This document shows positions 22,946 to 31,396 of a DNA stretch of 33,555 bases, one piece after another (position 1 is the first letter of the stretch; each line of letters begins with the position of its first letter). The stretch is from positions 1 through 33,555 of the forward strand of contig NZ_UWFN01000291.1 in NCBI RefSeq assembly GCF_900602065.1, read 5' to 3'. Below the pieces are notes generated by a model. The model saw only the letters and a program-made list of their open reading frames with translations. It searched no databases and was not told the DNA's origin. The position numbers and the translations under genes were made by a program. This DNA is from Pseudomonas viridiflava. Its GTDB lineage: Bacteria > Pseudomonadota > Gammaproteobacteria > Pseudomonadales > Pseudomonadaceae.

Positions 22946-25687
22946 ATGACTGATCTGTCCCGTTTGCAAGTGTTCGCAGGCAACGCGGTTCCCGCGCTGG
23001 AGGGGCGATTCTTTCGACCGCCCTTGCCTGACGGCTACGTACCCCGTGAACGTTTGTGCGCACGATTGAGTGCAGGTTTGTCCGGGCGATTGCTGTTGAT
23101 CAGTGCTCCGGCAGGTTTTGGTAAAAGCTCACTGGCTGTGGAGTTCTGTCAGAACCTGCCGGAGCAATGGCAAAGCGTGTGGTTGGGGCTTAGCCCTCGT
23201 GATAGCGACCCTGGGCGTTTTCTTGAGCGGCTGCTTGCCGCGCTGCAGCAGTTTTTCCCGCAATTGGGCGCGCAGTCTCTGGGCTTGTTGAAAATGCGCC
23301 AGCGCCATCAGCCCTTTGCGTTTGAGGAGTGGCTCGACGGTTTGCTGGACGAGCTGTCGATGCACCTTATGCTCGGCAAGCCCGTGCTGCTGGTGCTGGA
23401 CGATTACCATCTTGCCCAGGGCCCGGTACTTGACAGGTGCCTGCAGTTTTTCCTGAATCATCTTCCCGCCGGGCTGATCATTATGGTCACCAGCCGCCAG
23501 CGTCCCGAGTGGCATCTGGCACGCCTGCGCCTCTCACGGCAATTGCTGGAGCTCAACGAGAGCGACTTGCGCCTGACTCTTACAGAATCTTTGACACTGC
23601 TGTCCCAGCACAGCAACACCCTCGATGCAGCGGCAATACAAAGCCTTATCGAACGTAGCGAAGGCTGGGTGGCGGGGCTGCGTTTCTGGCTGCTGGCGAG
23701 TTCTGAAGTCGGCGCTGGCAACGAGTTGCCTCAGGGACTACACGGTGGCGAGGGTCTGATCCGCGATTATTTGCTTGAAGAAGTCATCGATTGCTTGCCT
23801 GGCGATGTGCAGGCTTTTCTTTACGACACGGCCTGCCTTGAACGCTTTTGTTTTGAGCTGTGCGATGCGGTGAGGGACAGCCACGACAGCGCGCAAATGC
23901 TGAGTTACCTGCAGTCCCATCAGGTATTCCTGGTACCACTGGACGAACAGGGGCGCTGGTATCGCTACCACCATTTATTCTCCGATCTCTTACGCGCCAG
24001 GGATCAGGCCGGGTCGCAACAGAACCGGCTGCATCTAAACGCCTGCCGCTGGTTCAGTGAGCAGGGGCTGCTGGATGAAGCAGTAGAGCAGGCGTTGCGG
24101 GCTGGGCATCCGGATGTGGCCGCCAACCTTGTACAAAACCTTTCCGAAGAGCAGTTGTTGGCCGAACAGAACGTTGGCATGTTGTTACGCTGGAAAATGG
24201 ATTTGCCCGACAGCTTGTTGATCAGCACGCCCAGGCTGATCGTGCTGTATGCGTGGGCGTTGGGGTTGGCGTGTCAGCTTGATGCGGCCGAGGATTTGGC
24301 CGAACACCTCAGCCGCTTCCTGCCCGCGCCCTCTGCCACTGCGCAGCAATCAATGCTGGCCCAGTGGCTGGCGCTGAGCGGCATCATTGCCAGGGGGCGC
24401 GGCGATACCGAAAAAACCCGGCGATATTGCAGTGAAGCGCTGCTCAGTTTGCCGCGTAAACGCTATGGTCAACGTTTAATGTGCCTTTCCACACTTGCTA
24501 ATCTGGCGATTGCCGAAGGCGATTTATGGCGAGCGCGAGCTTTGAATCGTGATGCGCTGGAGCTTGCCCAGAGGGTCGCCAACCCGCTGTTCGAAGCCCT
24601 CGCGCATTACGACCGCGCCCGAGCGTTGCAGGCACGCGGTGAGATTTTGCGTGCGCTTGATGAGGTTCGCCACGGGTTGCAACGCTTGAAGGGGTTGTCC
24701 GCGCAGCGGCTGTATGCCATCCGAGCGCGACTCACCCTTTATGAAGGATATCTGCTGACCCTGCGCATGGATGATGAGGCCGGTCGCACACTGTTGCTGG
24801 CCGGTCTCGCCGAGGCGCGGGCGTGTCGGGATATCAGCGTGCTGATCGGCCATAGCGTGATCGCCGGGTTGCATGGGCGCGAGGGGCGATTCGCGGAGGC
24901 GTTTGCGGAGTTATCCGAAGCTGAACGACTGATGCATATCTGGGATGTACCGTCGATCTACTATCTGGCGATGATCACCTTGGTGAAATGCGAGTTGTGG
25001 CTGGCGCAAGGTCGCTTTGATCTCGCCGAGGCCTGGCTGCTGCGTCTGACGCAGACCTATAGTGGCGATGCTCCGGCGCCTTCCCCTGAATGTCATCCTC
25101 ACTTACCGCACTATGTCGAGTTGCAGTGCGCGGCCCTTGAGCGCTTTCAAGGGCAACTGGACGCAAGCGCGCAGCGACTCAAACTGCTGGAAAATAATGC
25201 GAGGCGCGTCGATGGCCAGTTATTGAATCTGACCGCGGTGATACAACAGATGCTGTTGTTGATCGGTACGCGCGACGAGACGAAGGCCCGCGCGCTACTC
25301 GATCAGAGTTTGCGCGCAGCAACTGGCGGGGCATTACTGCCTTTTCATGATTTGATTGAGCGCCATCCTGGCTGGCTGCGCGACCAACTGCTGCACAGTG
25401 CACCCTGTGCAGCGCGAGATGCTCTACTGGAAAAAATTCCTGTTGCGAGTTGCGCAGCGTCGCGTGAAAGCGCCGATTCACTGCACATCACCGATACGCT
25501 CAGCGCACGTGAGTTGAGCGTCCTGCAACTGATCGCCCAGGGTTGCTCCAACCAGGAAATCAGCGATCAGCTTTTTATCTCTGTACACACCGTCAAGACC
25601 CATGCCAGTCATATCAATGGCAAGCTAGGTGTCGAGCGACGTACCCAAGCGGTAGCCCGAGCGCAGGAACTCGGACTACTAGGCTGA
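22946..25687 (+). CDS. MalT-type LuxR-family transcriptional regulator
   Basis: A large ATP-dependent activator (LAL/STAND class). The 913-residue product has the P-loop SAPAGFGKSS (53-62), Walker B VLLVLDDYH (147-155), a long helical TPR-like sensor region, and a C-terminal LuxR helix-turn-helix (LSARELSVLQLIAQGCSNQE ... ISVHTVKTHASHINGKLGV, about residues 849-895). Such proteins bind an inducer in the helical region, oligomerise with ATP and activate nearby promoters. An ATG at 22832 in frame would add 38 residues that do not look like the family; the start at 22946 opens with the expected FFRPPLPDGYVPRERL. Only a weak AAGAG precedes it. It probably controls the DUF1302-DUF1329 pair and the acyl-CoA ligase. 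Confidence 0.92.
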   Translation: MTDLSRLQVFAGNAVPALEGRFFRPPLPDGYVPRERLCARLSAGLSGRLLLISAPAGFGKSSLAVEFCQNLPEQWQSVWLGLSPRDSDPGRFLERLLAALQQFFPQLGAQSLGLLKMRQRHQPFAFEEWLDGLLDELSMHLMLGKPVLLVLDDYHLAQGPVLDRCLQFFLNHLPAGLIIMVTSRQRPEWHLARLRLSRQLLELNESDLRLTLTESLTLLSQHSNTLDAAAIQSLIERSEGWVAGLRFWLLASSEVGAGNELPQGLHGGEGLIRDYLLEEVIDCLPGDVQAFLYDTACLERFCFELCDAVRDSHDSAQMLSYLQSHQVFLVPLDEQGRWYRYHHLFSDLLRARDQAGSQQNRLHLNACRWFSEQGLLDEAVEQALRAGHPDVAANLVQNLSEEQLLAEQNVGMLLRWKMDLPDSLLISTPRLIVLYAWALGLACQLDAAEDLAEHLSRFLPAPSATAQQSMLAQWLALSGIIARGRGDTEKTRRYCSEALLSLPRKRYGQRLMCLSTLANLAIAEGDLWRARALNRDALELAQRVANPLFEALAHYDRARALQARGEILRALDEVRHGLQRLKGLSAQRLYAIRARLTLYEGYLLTLRMDDEAGRTLLLAGLAEARACRDISVLIGHSVIAGLHGREGRFAEAFAELSEAERLMHIWDVPSIYYLAMITLVKCELWLAQGRFDLAEAWLLRLTQTYSGDAPAPSPECHPHLPHYVELQCAALERFQGQLDASAQRLKLLENNARRVDGQLLNLTAVIQQMLLLIGTRDETKARALLDQSLRAATGGALLPFHDLIERHPGWLRDQLLHSAPCAARDALLEKIPVASCAASRESADSLHITDTLSARELSVLQLIAQGCSNQEISDQLFISVHTVKTHASHINGKLGVERRTQAVARAQELGLLG

Positions 25688-25707
25688 TGCTCGCACGCAG
25701 TTACCTG

Positions 25708-25736
25708 GAGAAATGCCGGTATTTGTCGGCTTTCTC
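25708..25736. terminator. Shared terminator of the converging regulator and M10 protease genes
   Basis: GAGAAA-t-GCCG (25708-25718) pairs with CGGC-TTTCTC (25727-25736). It sits in the 69-nt gap between convergent genes and ends in T-rich sequence on both strands, so it probably serves both. Confidence 0.7.
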
Positions 25737-25756
25737 TCAGGCTCTGAGGTATCGAG

Positions 25757-28700
25757 TCAGACGATCAGGTCGTTGGCGGTGAACTGAGTCACGCCCACCA
25801 GGTGAATCTCAAAATCACCGGCGAGGTTGCCATTGATATTGCCTGACAGGACTTGATCGACGAAACGCAATTGTCCGGCACCGGTGAATGCCTCCTCACC
25901 AATGAAGGTGAAAGGGTTCACCCCGCGCACGAGGATATTGGCATCAAGTCGGGTCAGGTCAATCTTGTCGCCTTGCGCGCTGTCGAAGTCGGTAATCACA
26001 TCGCGATTGATGCCCAGGCCAAGCTCGCTGAGCAGATTAAAGGCGAAGATGTCGGCCCCGGTGCCGCCGGTCAGTGTATCTGTGCCCAACCCGCCAATCA
26101 GTACGTCGTTACCGGCTCCACCTTCGAGTGTGTCGTTGCCGGTACCACCATTGAGTGTGTTGTTACCGTCATTGCCAATCAGCACGTTATTCAAGATGTT
26201 GCCCGTGCCGTTGAGGTTGTCGCTGCCGGTCAGGGTCAGGTTTTCCAGGTTGGCGCCCAGGGTCCAGTTGACCGATGACTCGACCGTGTCGATTTCGCTG
26301 GTCAGTCTGGAAGTCTCAAGGATCACATCACGCAGATTGTCGACGACATAGGTGTCGTTACCCAAGCCACCGATCAACGTGTCGATACCCAGACCACCGT
26401 CCAGACGGTTATCACCGCTGTTGCCGGTGATGCGGTTGTTCAGGGTGTTGCCGGTGCCGGTGAGGTTATTTGTGCCGGTGAGGATCAGATTTTCTACGTT
26501 GGCGCCGAGGCTATAGCTGATGGAGGCCTGAACGGTGTCGATTTCAGCAGCCAGTTCGCTGTTCTCAACTACCACGTCACCGATGTTGTCGACGATGTAG
26601 GTGTCGTTGCCCAGCCCACCGATTAAGGTGTCGGCGCCTGCTTTACCGTCCAGCACGTTGGCCGCGTTGTTGCCGGTCAGGGTGTTGGCTTCGTCGTTGC
26701 CGGTGAGGTTGATGGCGGCGGCGCCCAGCGCCTGTGCGTCTTCGACAAAATTGCTGAGGGTATAGGTGACCGTGGTTTGCACCAGATCACGGCCCTCATC
26801 GTCGAGCTCGGTCACTACGTCTTTGAGGTTGTCGACGATGTACGTGTCATCGCCAGTGCCGCCGATCAAGGTGTCGATGCCGACACCGCCGTTGAGGGTG
26901 TCGTTGCCTGCACCGCCATTCAGGGTGTTGTTGAAGGCGTTGCCGAGCAGGATGTTGTCCCGATCGTTACCGATGACGCTGAACAGTCCGACCCCCAGCA
27001 GCGTGACGTTTTCCACGTTGCGCAAGTTGCTATTGCTCAGGTCCACGGTGTTGTTGAGCGTGGTTGCAGCGAAGGCTACGTTCAACGTGTCGCTGCCCTG
27101 ATTACTCAGCTCTTCGATGAGCGCCAGTTCGGCAAACTGGTCCAGCACATAAGTGTCGTTACCACCACCACCTTTCAAGGTGTCGACACCCGCGCCGCCG
27201 TTGAGCAAATTGTTTCCGGCGTTGCCGGTCAATACGTTGGCCAGCGTGTTACCGGTGCCATTGAGATTATCGCTGCCGGTCAGGGTCAGGTTTTCCAGGT
27301 TGGCGCCCAGGGCCCAGTTGACCGAAGACTCGACCGTATCGATTTCGCTGGTCAGTCTGGAAGTCTCAAGGATCACATCACGCAGATTGTCGACGACATA
27401 GGTGTCGTTACCCAAGCCACCGATCAACGTGTCGATACCCAGACCACCGTCCAGACGGTTATCACCGCTGTTGCCGGTAATGCGGTTGTTCAAGGCGTTG
27501 CCGGTGCCGGTGAGGTTGTTTGTGCCGGTGAGGATCAGATTTTCTACGTTGGCGCCGAGGCTGTAGGTGATGGAGGCCTGGACGGTGTCGATTTCAGCGA
27601 GCAGTGCGCTGCTTTCAACCACCACGTCACCGAGGTTGTCGACGATGTAGGTGTCGTTGCCCAGCCCACCGATTAAGGTATCGGCGCCGGCTTTACCGTC
27701 CAGCACGTTGGCCGCGTTGTTGCCGGTCAGGGTGTTGACCTCGTCGTTGCCGGTTAGGTTTATCGCTGCTGCGCCCAGCGCCTGTGCGTCTTCGACAAAA
27801 TTGCTGAGGGTATAGGTGACCGTGGTTTGCACCAGATCGCGGCCCTCATCGTCGAGCTCGGTCACTACGTCTTTGAGGTTGTCGACGATGTACGTGTCGT
27901 TGCCCAAGCCGCCGATCAAGGTGTCGATGCCGACACCGCCGTTAAGGGTGTCGTTGCCTGCACCGCCTTCAAGAGTGTTGGCCAAAGCGTTGCCGAGCAG
28001 CAGGTTGTCCTGAGCGTTGCCAGTGAGCCGCAGCGCGAGATTACCGACGAGTCGGCCCTCTTCAATGAAGTCGCTGAGTGTGTAGCTGACGGAGGTTTGC
28101 ACCACGTCGTAGCCTTCGGCGGCGAGTTCGGTGACGCTGTCATCCGTATTGTCTACGAGGTAGAAGTCATCGCCGGTGCCGCCAAGCATCGCATCAGCAC
28201 CCAGTCCGCCGTCAAGTCGGTCATTGCCTGCCCCGCCGTTCAGCTCATCAGCCCCTGCACCGCCGCTCAGGCTGTTATCGCCACTGTTTCCGGTCAGGAC
28301 GTTGCTCAGAGCATTGCCAATACCGTTAAGGGCATTGCCTGTAAGCGTGAGGTTCTCCAGGTTAGCGCCCAGAGTCCAGTTGACCGACGACTCGACCGAG
28401 TCGATTTCGCCGGGCAAGGTGGAGGTTTCAAGGATCACATCACGCAGGTTGTCGACGACATAGGTGTCGTTACCCAAGCCACCGATCAACGTGTCGATAC
28501 CCAGACCGCCGTCCAGACGGTTGTCACCGCTGTTGCCGGTAATGCGGTTGTTCAAGGTGTTGCCGGTGCCGGTGAGGTTGTCGGTGCTGGTGAGAATCAG
28601 GTTCTCAAGATTCGCCCCCAACACGTAGCTGATGGAGGCTTGAACGCTGTCAATTTCAGCGGCCAGTGCGCTGTTCTCAACTACCACGTCACCGATGTTG

Positions 28701-31048
28701 TCGACGATGTACGTGTCGTTGCCCAACCCACCGATCAAGGTATCGGCACCGGCCTTGCCGTCCAGCACGTTGGCCGCGTTGTTGCCGGTCAGGGTGTTGG
28801 CCTCGTCATTGCCTGTGAGGCTGATGGCGGCTGCGCCGAGCGCTTGCCCGTCTTCAACATAGTCACCCAGCGTGTAACTGACCGTGGTCTGCACCAGATC
28901 ATGACCCTCGTCGTCGAGCTCGGTCACTACATCTTTGAGGTTATCGACGATATACGTGTCATCGCCGGTGCCGCCAAGCAGCGTATCAATTCCGGCGCCG
29001 CCATCCAGACGGTCATTGCCTGCACCGCCTTGTAACTCATCGTTACCCAAACCACCGCTGAGCAGATTGTCCCCGACGTTGCCGATCAGCAAGTTGTTAA
29101 GGAGGTTGCCTGTGCCGTTGAGATTGGCATTACCGGTCAGGGTCAGGTTCTCAAGGTTAGCGGCCAGGGTCCAACTGACCGAGGACTCGACCGTATCAAT
29201 CTCGGTGACAACTTTGCTGGTTTCGATGATCACGTCCCTGATATCGTCGACCACGTAGGTGTCGTTGCCCAGACCTCCGCTCAGGGTATCAATCCCGCTA
29301 CCGCCGTCGAGCACGTTGTCGCCACCGTTACCATCGATTCGGTTATTCAGCGCGTTGCCGGTGCCGTTGATGTTGCTGCTACCGGTCAGAGTCAGCACTT
29401 CCACGTTGGCGCTCAGGGTGTAGCTGACCGAAGCCTGAACCGTGTCGATTTCACTGAGCAGAGTGCTGTTTTCAACAACTACATCGGCCACGTTGTCGAC
29501 GATGTAAGTGTCGTTACCCAGGCCGCCGATCAGAGTGTCAGCACCTGCCTTACCGTCGAGAACGTTCGCCGCATTGTTGCCTGTCAGCGTATTGGCCAAG
29601 TCGTTCCCTGTAAGATTTACGGCCGCCGCGCCCAGAAGTTGGCCATCCTCAACAAACGCGCCGAGCGTATAGCTGACTGTGGTTTGTACGAGGTCATGAC
29701 CTTCGCCATTGAGTTCCACTACCCGATCGGCGATGTTGTCGACGATGTAAGTGTCATCGCCGGTTCCACCGAACAATGCGTCAATTCCCACGCCACCATC
29801 AAGACGGTCGTTGCCTGCACCGCCGCGTAACTCATCTGCGCCTGCCCCGCCGCTGAGGCTGTTGTCGCCGTCATTACCGATCAATACGTTTCGGCTGGAG
29901 TTACCGGTGCCATCAAGATTGGCGGACCCGGTCAAGGTGAGGTTTTCCAGGTTGGCGCCCAAAGTCCAGTTCACCGAAGCCACGACCGTATCGGCATCGC
30001 TTTTCCAAAAGCCGGTTTCGATGACGCTATCGTTAATGTTGTCGACGATGTAAGTATCGCTGCCATCCCCGCCTATCATGATGTCGGCACCTGCGCCGCC
30101 ATCCAGCACGTTGTTCAGGTCGTTACCGATCAGGGCGTCATCAAATGCCGAGCCCGTAGCGTTCTCAATCTTCGCGCCGAAGGCAATCGCCAGGCCATCG
30201 TTGACCAGCTTTTGCTGCTGGTAGTCAATAAAGGCCTGCCCAATGTTGCTGAACTCGCCCTCATTGAGGTTGATCAGCACGGAATCGGTTTGGTTGCTTG
30301 CATCAATCGTGTCTATACCGCCGCCGTCCCAGATCGTCTCGAATACAGACTGATTGGCGTCCCAGCGATAAGTTGTATCTCCCGCTTCCCACAGCATATT
30401 CGCGCCATAGAGCTTCTGGATCGCCAGGATGTCCAGAAGCATCGGGGTGGTCGGTTCGTAGGAGTAAGCGTTGGTGTAACTCATGATGGTGTAGCGAACA
30501 TCATCGAGTACGGGTGACAGCGTGGTGCCGTTGTAATTGCTACCCTCGAAGGGGTGCTTGAGCCCTAGCGCATGACCGATTTCATGCATGAAGGTCAGGT
30601 AGTCATAACTGCCTTCGATGGGATTAGGGTCGTCGGTGGTCGGTGCTATCCACACGTCGCCTGCAACAGGCGAGTTGGCGGGAAAGTAAGCCCACGCTGC
30701 CGTGCCTTCCTCCATGTCCATATAGCCACCAAAGCGCAGATCGCCAACGTTCGTAGCGGTGTCAGTCACTTGAGTGAAGTTGACATTAGCCACGGCGGAC
30801 CACTTGGCCAAGGTGTCGACGATGGCGGTTTTTTGCTCTGGCGCCAGTTCGTAAGCGTTCAGATACTCCTGATCGCCGCTGTATGGCAGAGCGAATCTGG
30901 AGGTATCTGAATCGTAAAAGCTATAGGTCAGGTTAGTCGGTAGAACCCCGTAGAAACTCCATGATGTGCCGTATAGCAAGCTGTTGAGTTGAGGATTATT
31001 GCTTGCAAAAACCGAGTAGCTCATGGAAGAACCGGTTGGAGAGGGCAT
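25757..31048 (-). CDS. Serralysin-type (M10) metalloprotease with giant RTX repeat region
   Basis: A secreted zinc protease exported in one step by a type I system. The 1763-residue product has no Sec signal. The catalytic part covers about 1-240: HEIGHALGLKHP (155-166) gives the three His ligands and Glu156, and the Met-turn IMSY (188-191) supplies Met189 and the serralysin Tyr. QKLYGAN (211-217) is also typical. From about 300 onwards, calcium-binding GGxGxDxLx nonapeptides alternate with blocks such as VDTVxASxxYxLGANVENLxLTG, in four or so macro-units of about 350 residues. The end FEIHLVGVTQFTANDLIV is the usual type I export signal region. Ordinary serralysins have about 470-500 residues. 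GGAAG lies about 6 nt before the ATG. No inhibitor or transporter gene is adjacent. Confidence 0.92.
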   Translation of the reverse strand: MPSPTGSSMSYSVFASNNPQLNSLLYGTSWSFYGVLPTNLTYSFYDSDTSRFALPYSGDQEYLNAYELAPEQKTAIVDTLAKWSAVANVNFTQVTDTATNVGDLRFGGYMDMEEGTAAWAYFPANSPVAGDVWIAPTTDDPNPIEGSYDYLTFMHEIGHALGLKHPFEGSNYNGTTLSPVLDDVRYTIMSYTNAYSYEPTTPMLLDILAIQKLYGANMLWEAGDTTYRWDANQSVFETIWDGGGIDTIDASNQTDSVLINLNEGEFSNIGQAFIDYQQQKLVNDGLAIAFGAKIENATGSAFDDALIGNDLNNVLDGGAGADIMIGGDGSDTYIVDNINDSVIETGFWKSDADTVVASVNWTLGANLENLTLTGSANLDGTGNSSRNVLIGNDGDNSLSGGAGADELRGGAGNDRLDGGVGIDALFGGTGDDTYIVDNIADRVVELNGEGHDLVQTTVSYTLGAFVEDGQLLGAAAVNLTGNDLANTLTGNNAANVLDGKAGADTLIGGLGNDTYIVDNVADVVVENSTLLSEIDTVQASVSYTLSANVEVLTLTGSSNINGTGNALNNRIDGNGGDNVLDGGSGIDTLSGGLGNDTYVVDDIRDVIIETSKVVTEIDTVESSVSWTLAANLENLTLTGNANLNGTGNLLNNLLIGNVGDNLLSGGLGNDELQGGAGNDRLDGGAGIDTLLGGTGDDTYIVDNLKDVVTELDDEGHDLVQTTVSYTLGDYVEDGQALGAAAISLTGNDEANTLTGNNAANVLDGKAGADTLIGGLGNDTYIVDNIGDVVVENSALAAEIDSVQASISYVLGANLENLILTSTDNLTGTGNTLNNRITGNSGDNRLDGGLGIDTLIGGLGNDTYVVDNLRDVILETSTLPGEIDSVESSVNWTLGANLENLTLTGNALNGIGNALSNVLTGNSGDNSLSGGAGADELNGGAGNDRLDGGLGADAMLGGTGDDFYLVDNTDDSVTELAAEGYDVVQTSVSYTLSDFIEEGRLVGNLALRLTGNAQDNLLLGNALANTLEGGAGNDTLNGGVGIDTLIGGLGNDTYIVDNLKDVVTELDDEGRDLVQTTVTYTLSNFVEDAQALGAAAINLTGNDEVNTLTGNNAANVLDGKAGADTLIGGLGNDTYIVDNLGDVVVESSALLAEIDTVQASITYSLGANVENLILTGTNNLTGTGNALNNRITGNSGDNRLDGGLGIDTLIGGLGNDTYVVDNLRDVILETSRLTSEIDTVESSVNWALGANLENLTLTGSDNLNGTGNTLANVLTGNAGNNLLNGGAGVDTLKGGGGNDTYVLDQFAELALIEELSNQGSDTLNVAFAATTLNNTVDLSNSNLRNVENVTLLGVGLFSVIGNDRDNILLGNAFNNTLNGGAGNDTLNGGVGIDTLIGGTGDDTYIVDNLKDVVTELDDEGRDLVQTTVTYTLSNFVEDAQALGAAAINLTGNDEANTLTGNNAANVLDGKAGADTLIGGLGNDTYIVDNIGDVVVENSELAAEIDTVQASISYSLGANVENLILTGTNNLTGTGNTLNNRITGNSGDNRLDGGLGIDTLIGGLGNDTYVVDNLRDVILETSRLTSEIDTVESSVNWTLGANLENLTLTGSDNLNGTGNILNNVLIGNDGNNTLNGGTGNDTLEGGAGNDVLIGGLGTDTLTGGTGADIFAFNLLSELGLGINRDVITDFDSAQGDKIDLTRLDANILVRGVNPFTFIGEEAFTGAGQLRFVDQVLSGNINGNLAGDFEIHLVGVTQFTANDLIV
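26221..27967. repeat. Near-identical tandem DNA blocks inside the M10 protease gene
   Basis: The stretch 26221-26917 recurs at 27271-27967 with a constant offset of 1050 bp (350 codons) and only scattered substitutions, as seen by line-by-line comparison. A third, more diverged unit follows at an offset of 1062 bp (around 28333 onward). The offsets are multiples of three, so the frame is kept. Confidence 0.85.
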
Positions 31049-31396
31049 TCTTGCTTCCTGAAAGAATTTTGATCTGTCCCGCGATGACGGCTACTCGTGG
31101 AATGCACATCATTAAGCGCGTTCGTTATGATGGAGTTTTATTTCTGACGCCAAAAAAAGGTGGATCATATCCAGCTTGTATCGGCAGGTGTATCAAAAAC
31201 GATAGCTGGGTGGCTATGAGCCATCATTTGCCGATGAGTGGTCGTACAGCAGGTACTGATTTACCACTTCCCAAGCCTCCAGACGGATCGTTGCGCAAAC
31301 GAAAACCGGCCAATACCTCGCAGTAGTGGCCGGTCTGGATTTCAGCTGCCAGGCGGAAGATGTTGCAGAATTACTCTGGCAGCCCGCTGCTGGCCG
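31049..31396 (-). promoter_or_regulatory. Intergenic region between the two RTX genes
   Basis: 348 nt. It must hold the protease promoter, nearer 31049-31250, which is AT-richer than the genes (for example a run of seven A near 31152). It also holds the hairpin at 31301-31333. I see no credible small gene; the open frames on the plus strand lack ribosome sites. Confidence 0.5.
31301..31333 (-). terminator. Likely terminator of the upstream RTX gene
   Basis: On the minus strand CCGGCCA (31333-31327) pairs with TGGCCGG (31312-31306) around a 14-nt loop and is followed by TTTTC. It lies 63 nt past the RTX stop, so the two RTX genes are probably transcribed separately. Confidence 0.65.

Noticed and set aside
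27827..29035. Long plus-strand open frame (402 codons) and similar ones at 26777-27676 and 32504-33322, antisense to the RTX genes
   Set aside because: They arise because the repeat codons on the minus strand exclude stops on the other strand. The translations merely mirror the repeats (VVDDVRVVA, AVQHVGRVVAGQ) and have no ribosome sites.
25757..31048. Cadherin- or VCBS-type adhesin as the identity of the large protein
   Set aside because: The intact HExxHxxGxxHP motif and Met-turn at the N-terminus make a metalloprotease the better call; the repeats are RTX type.
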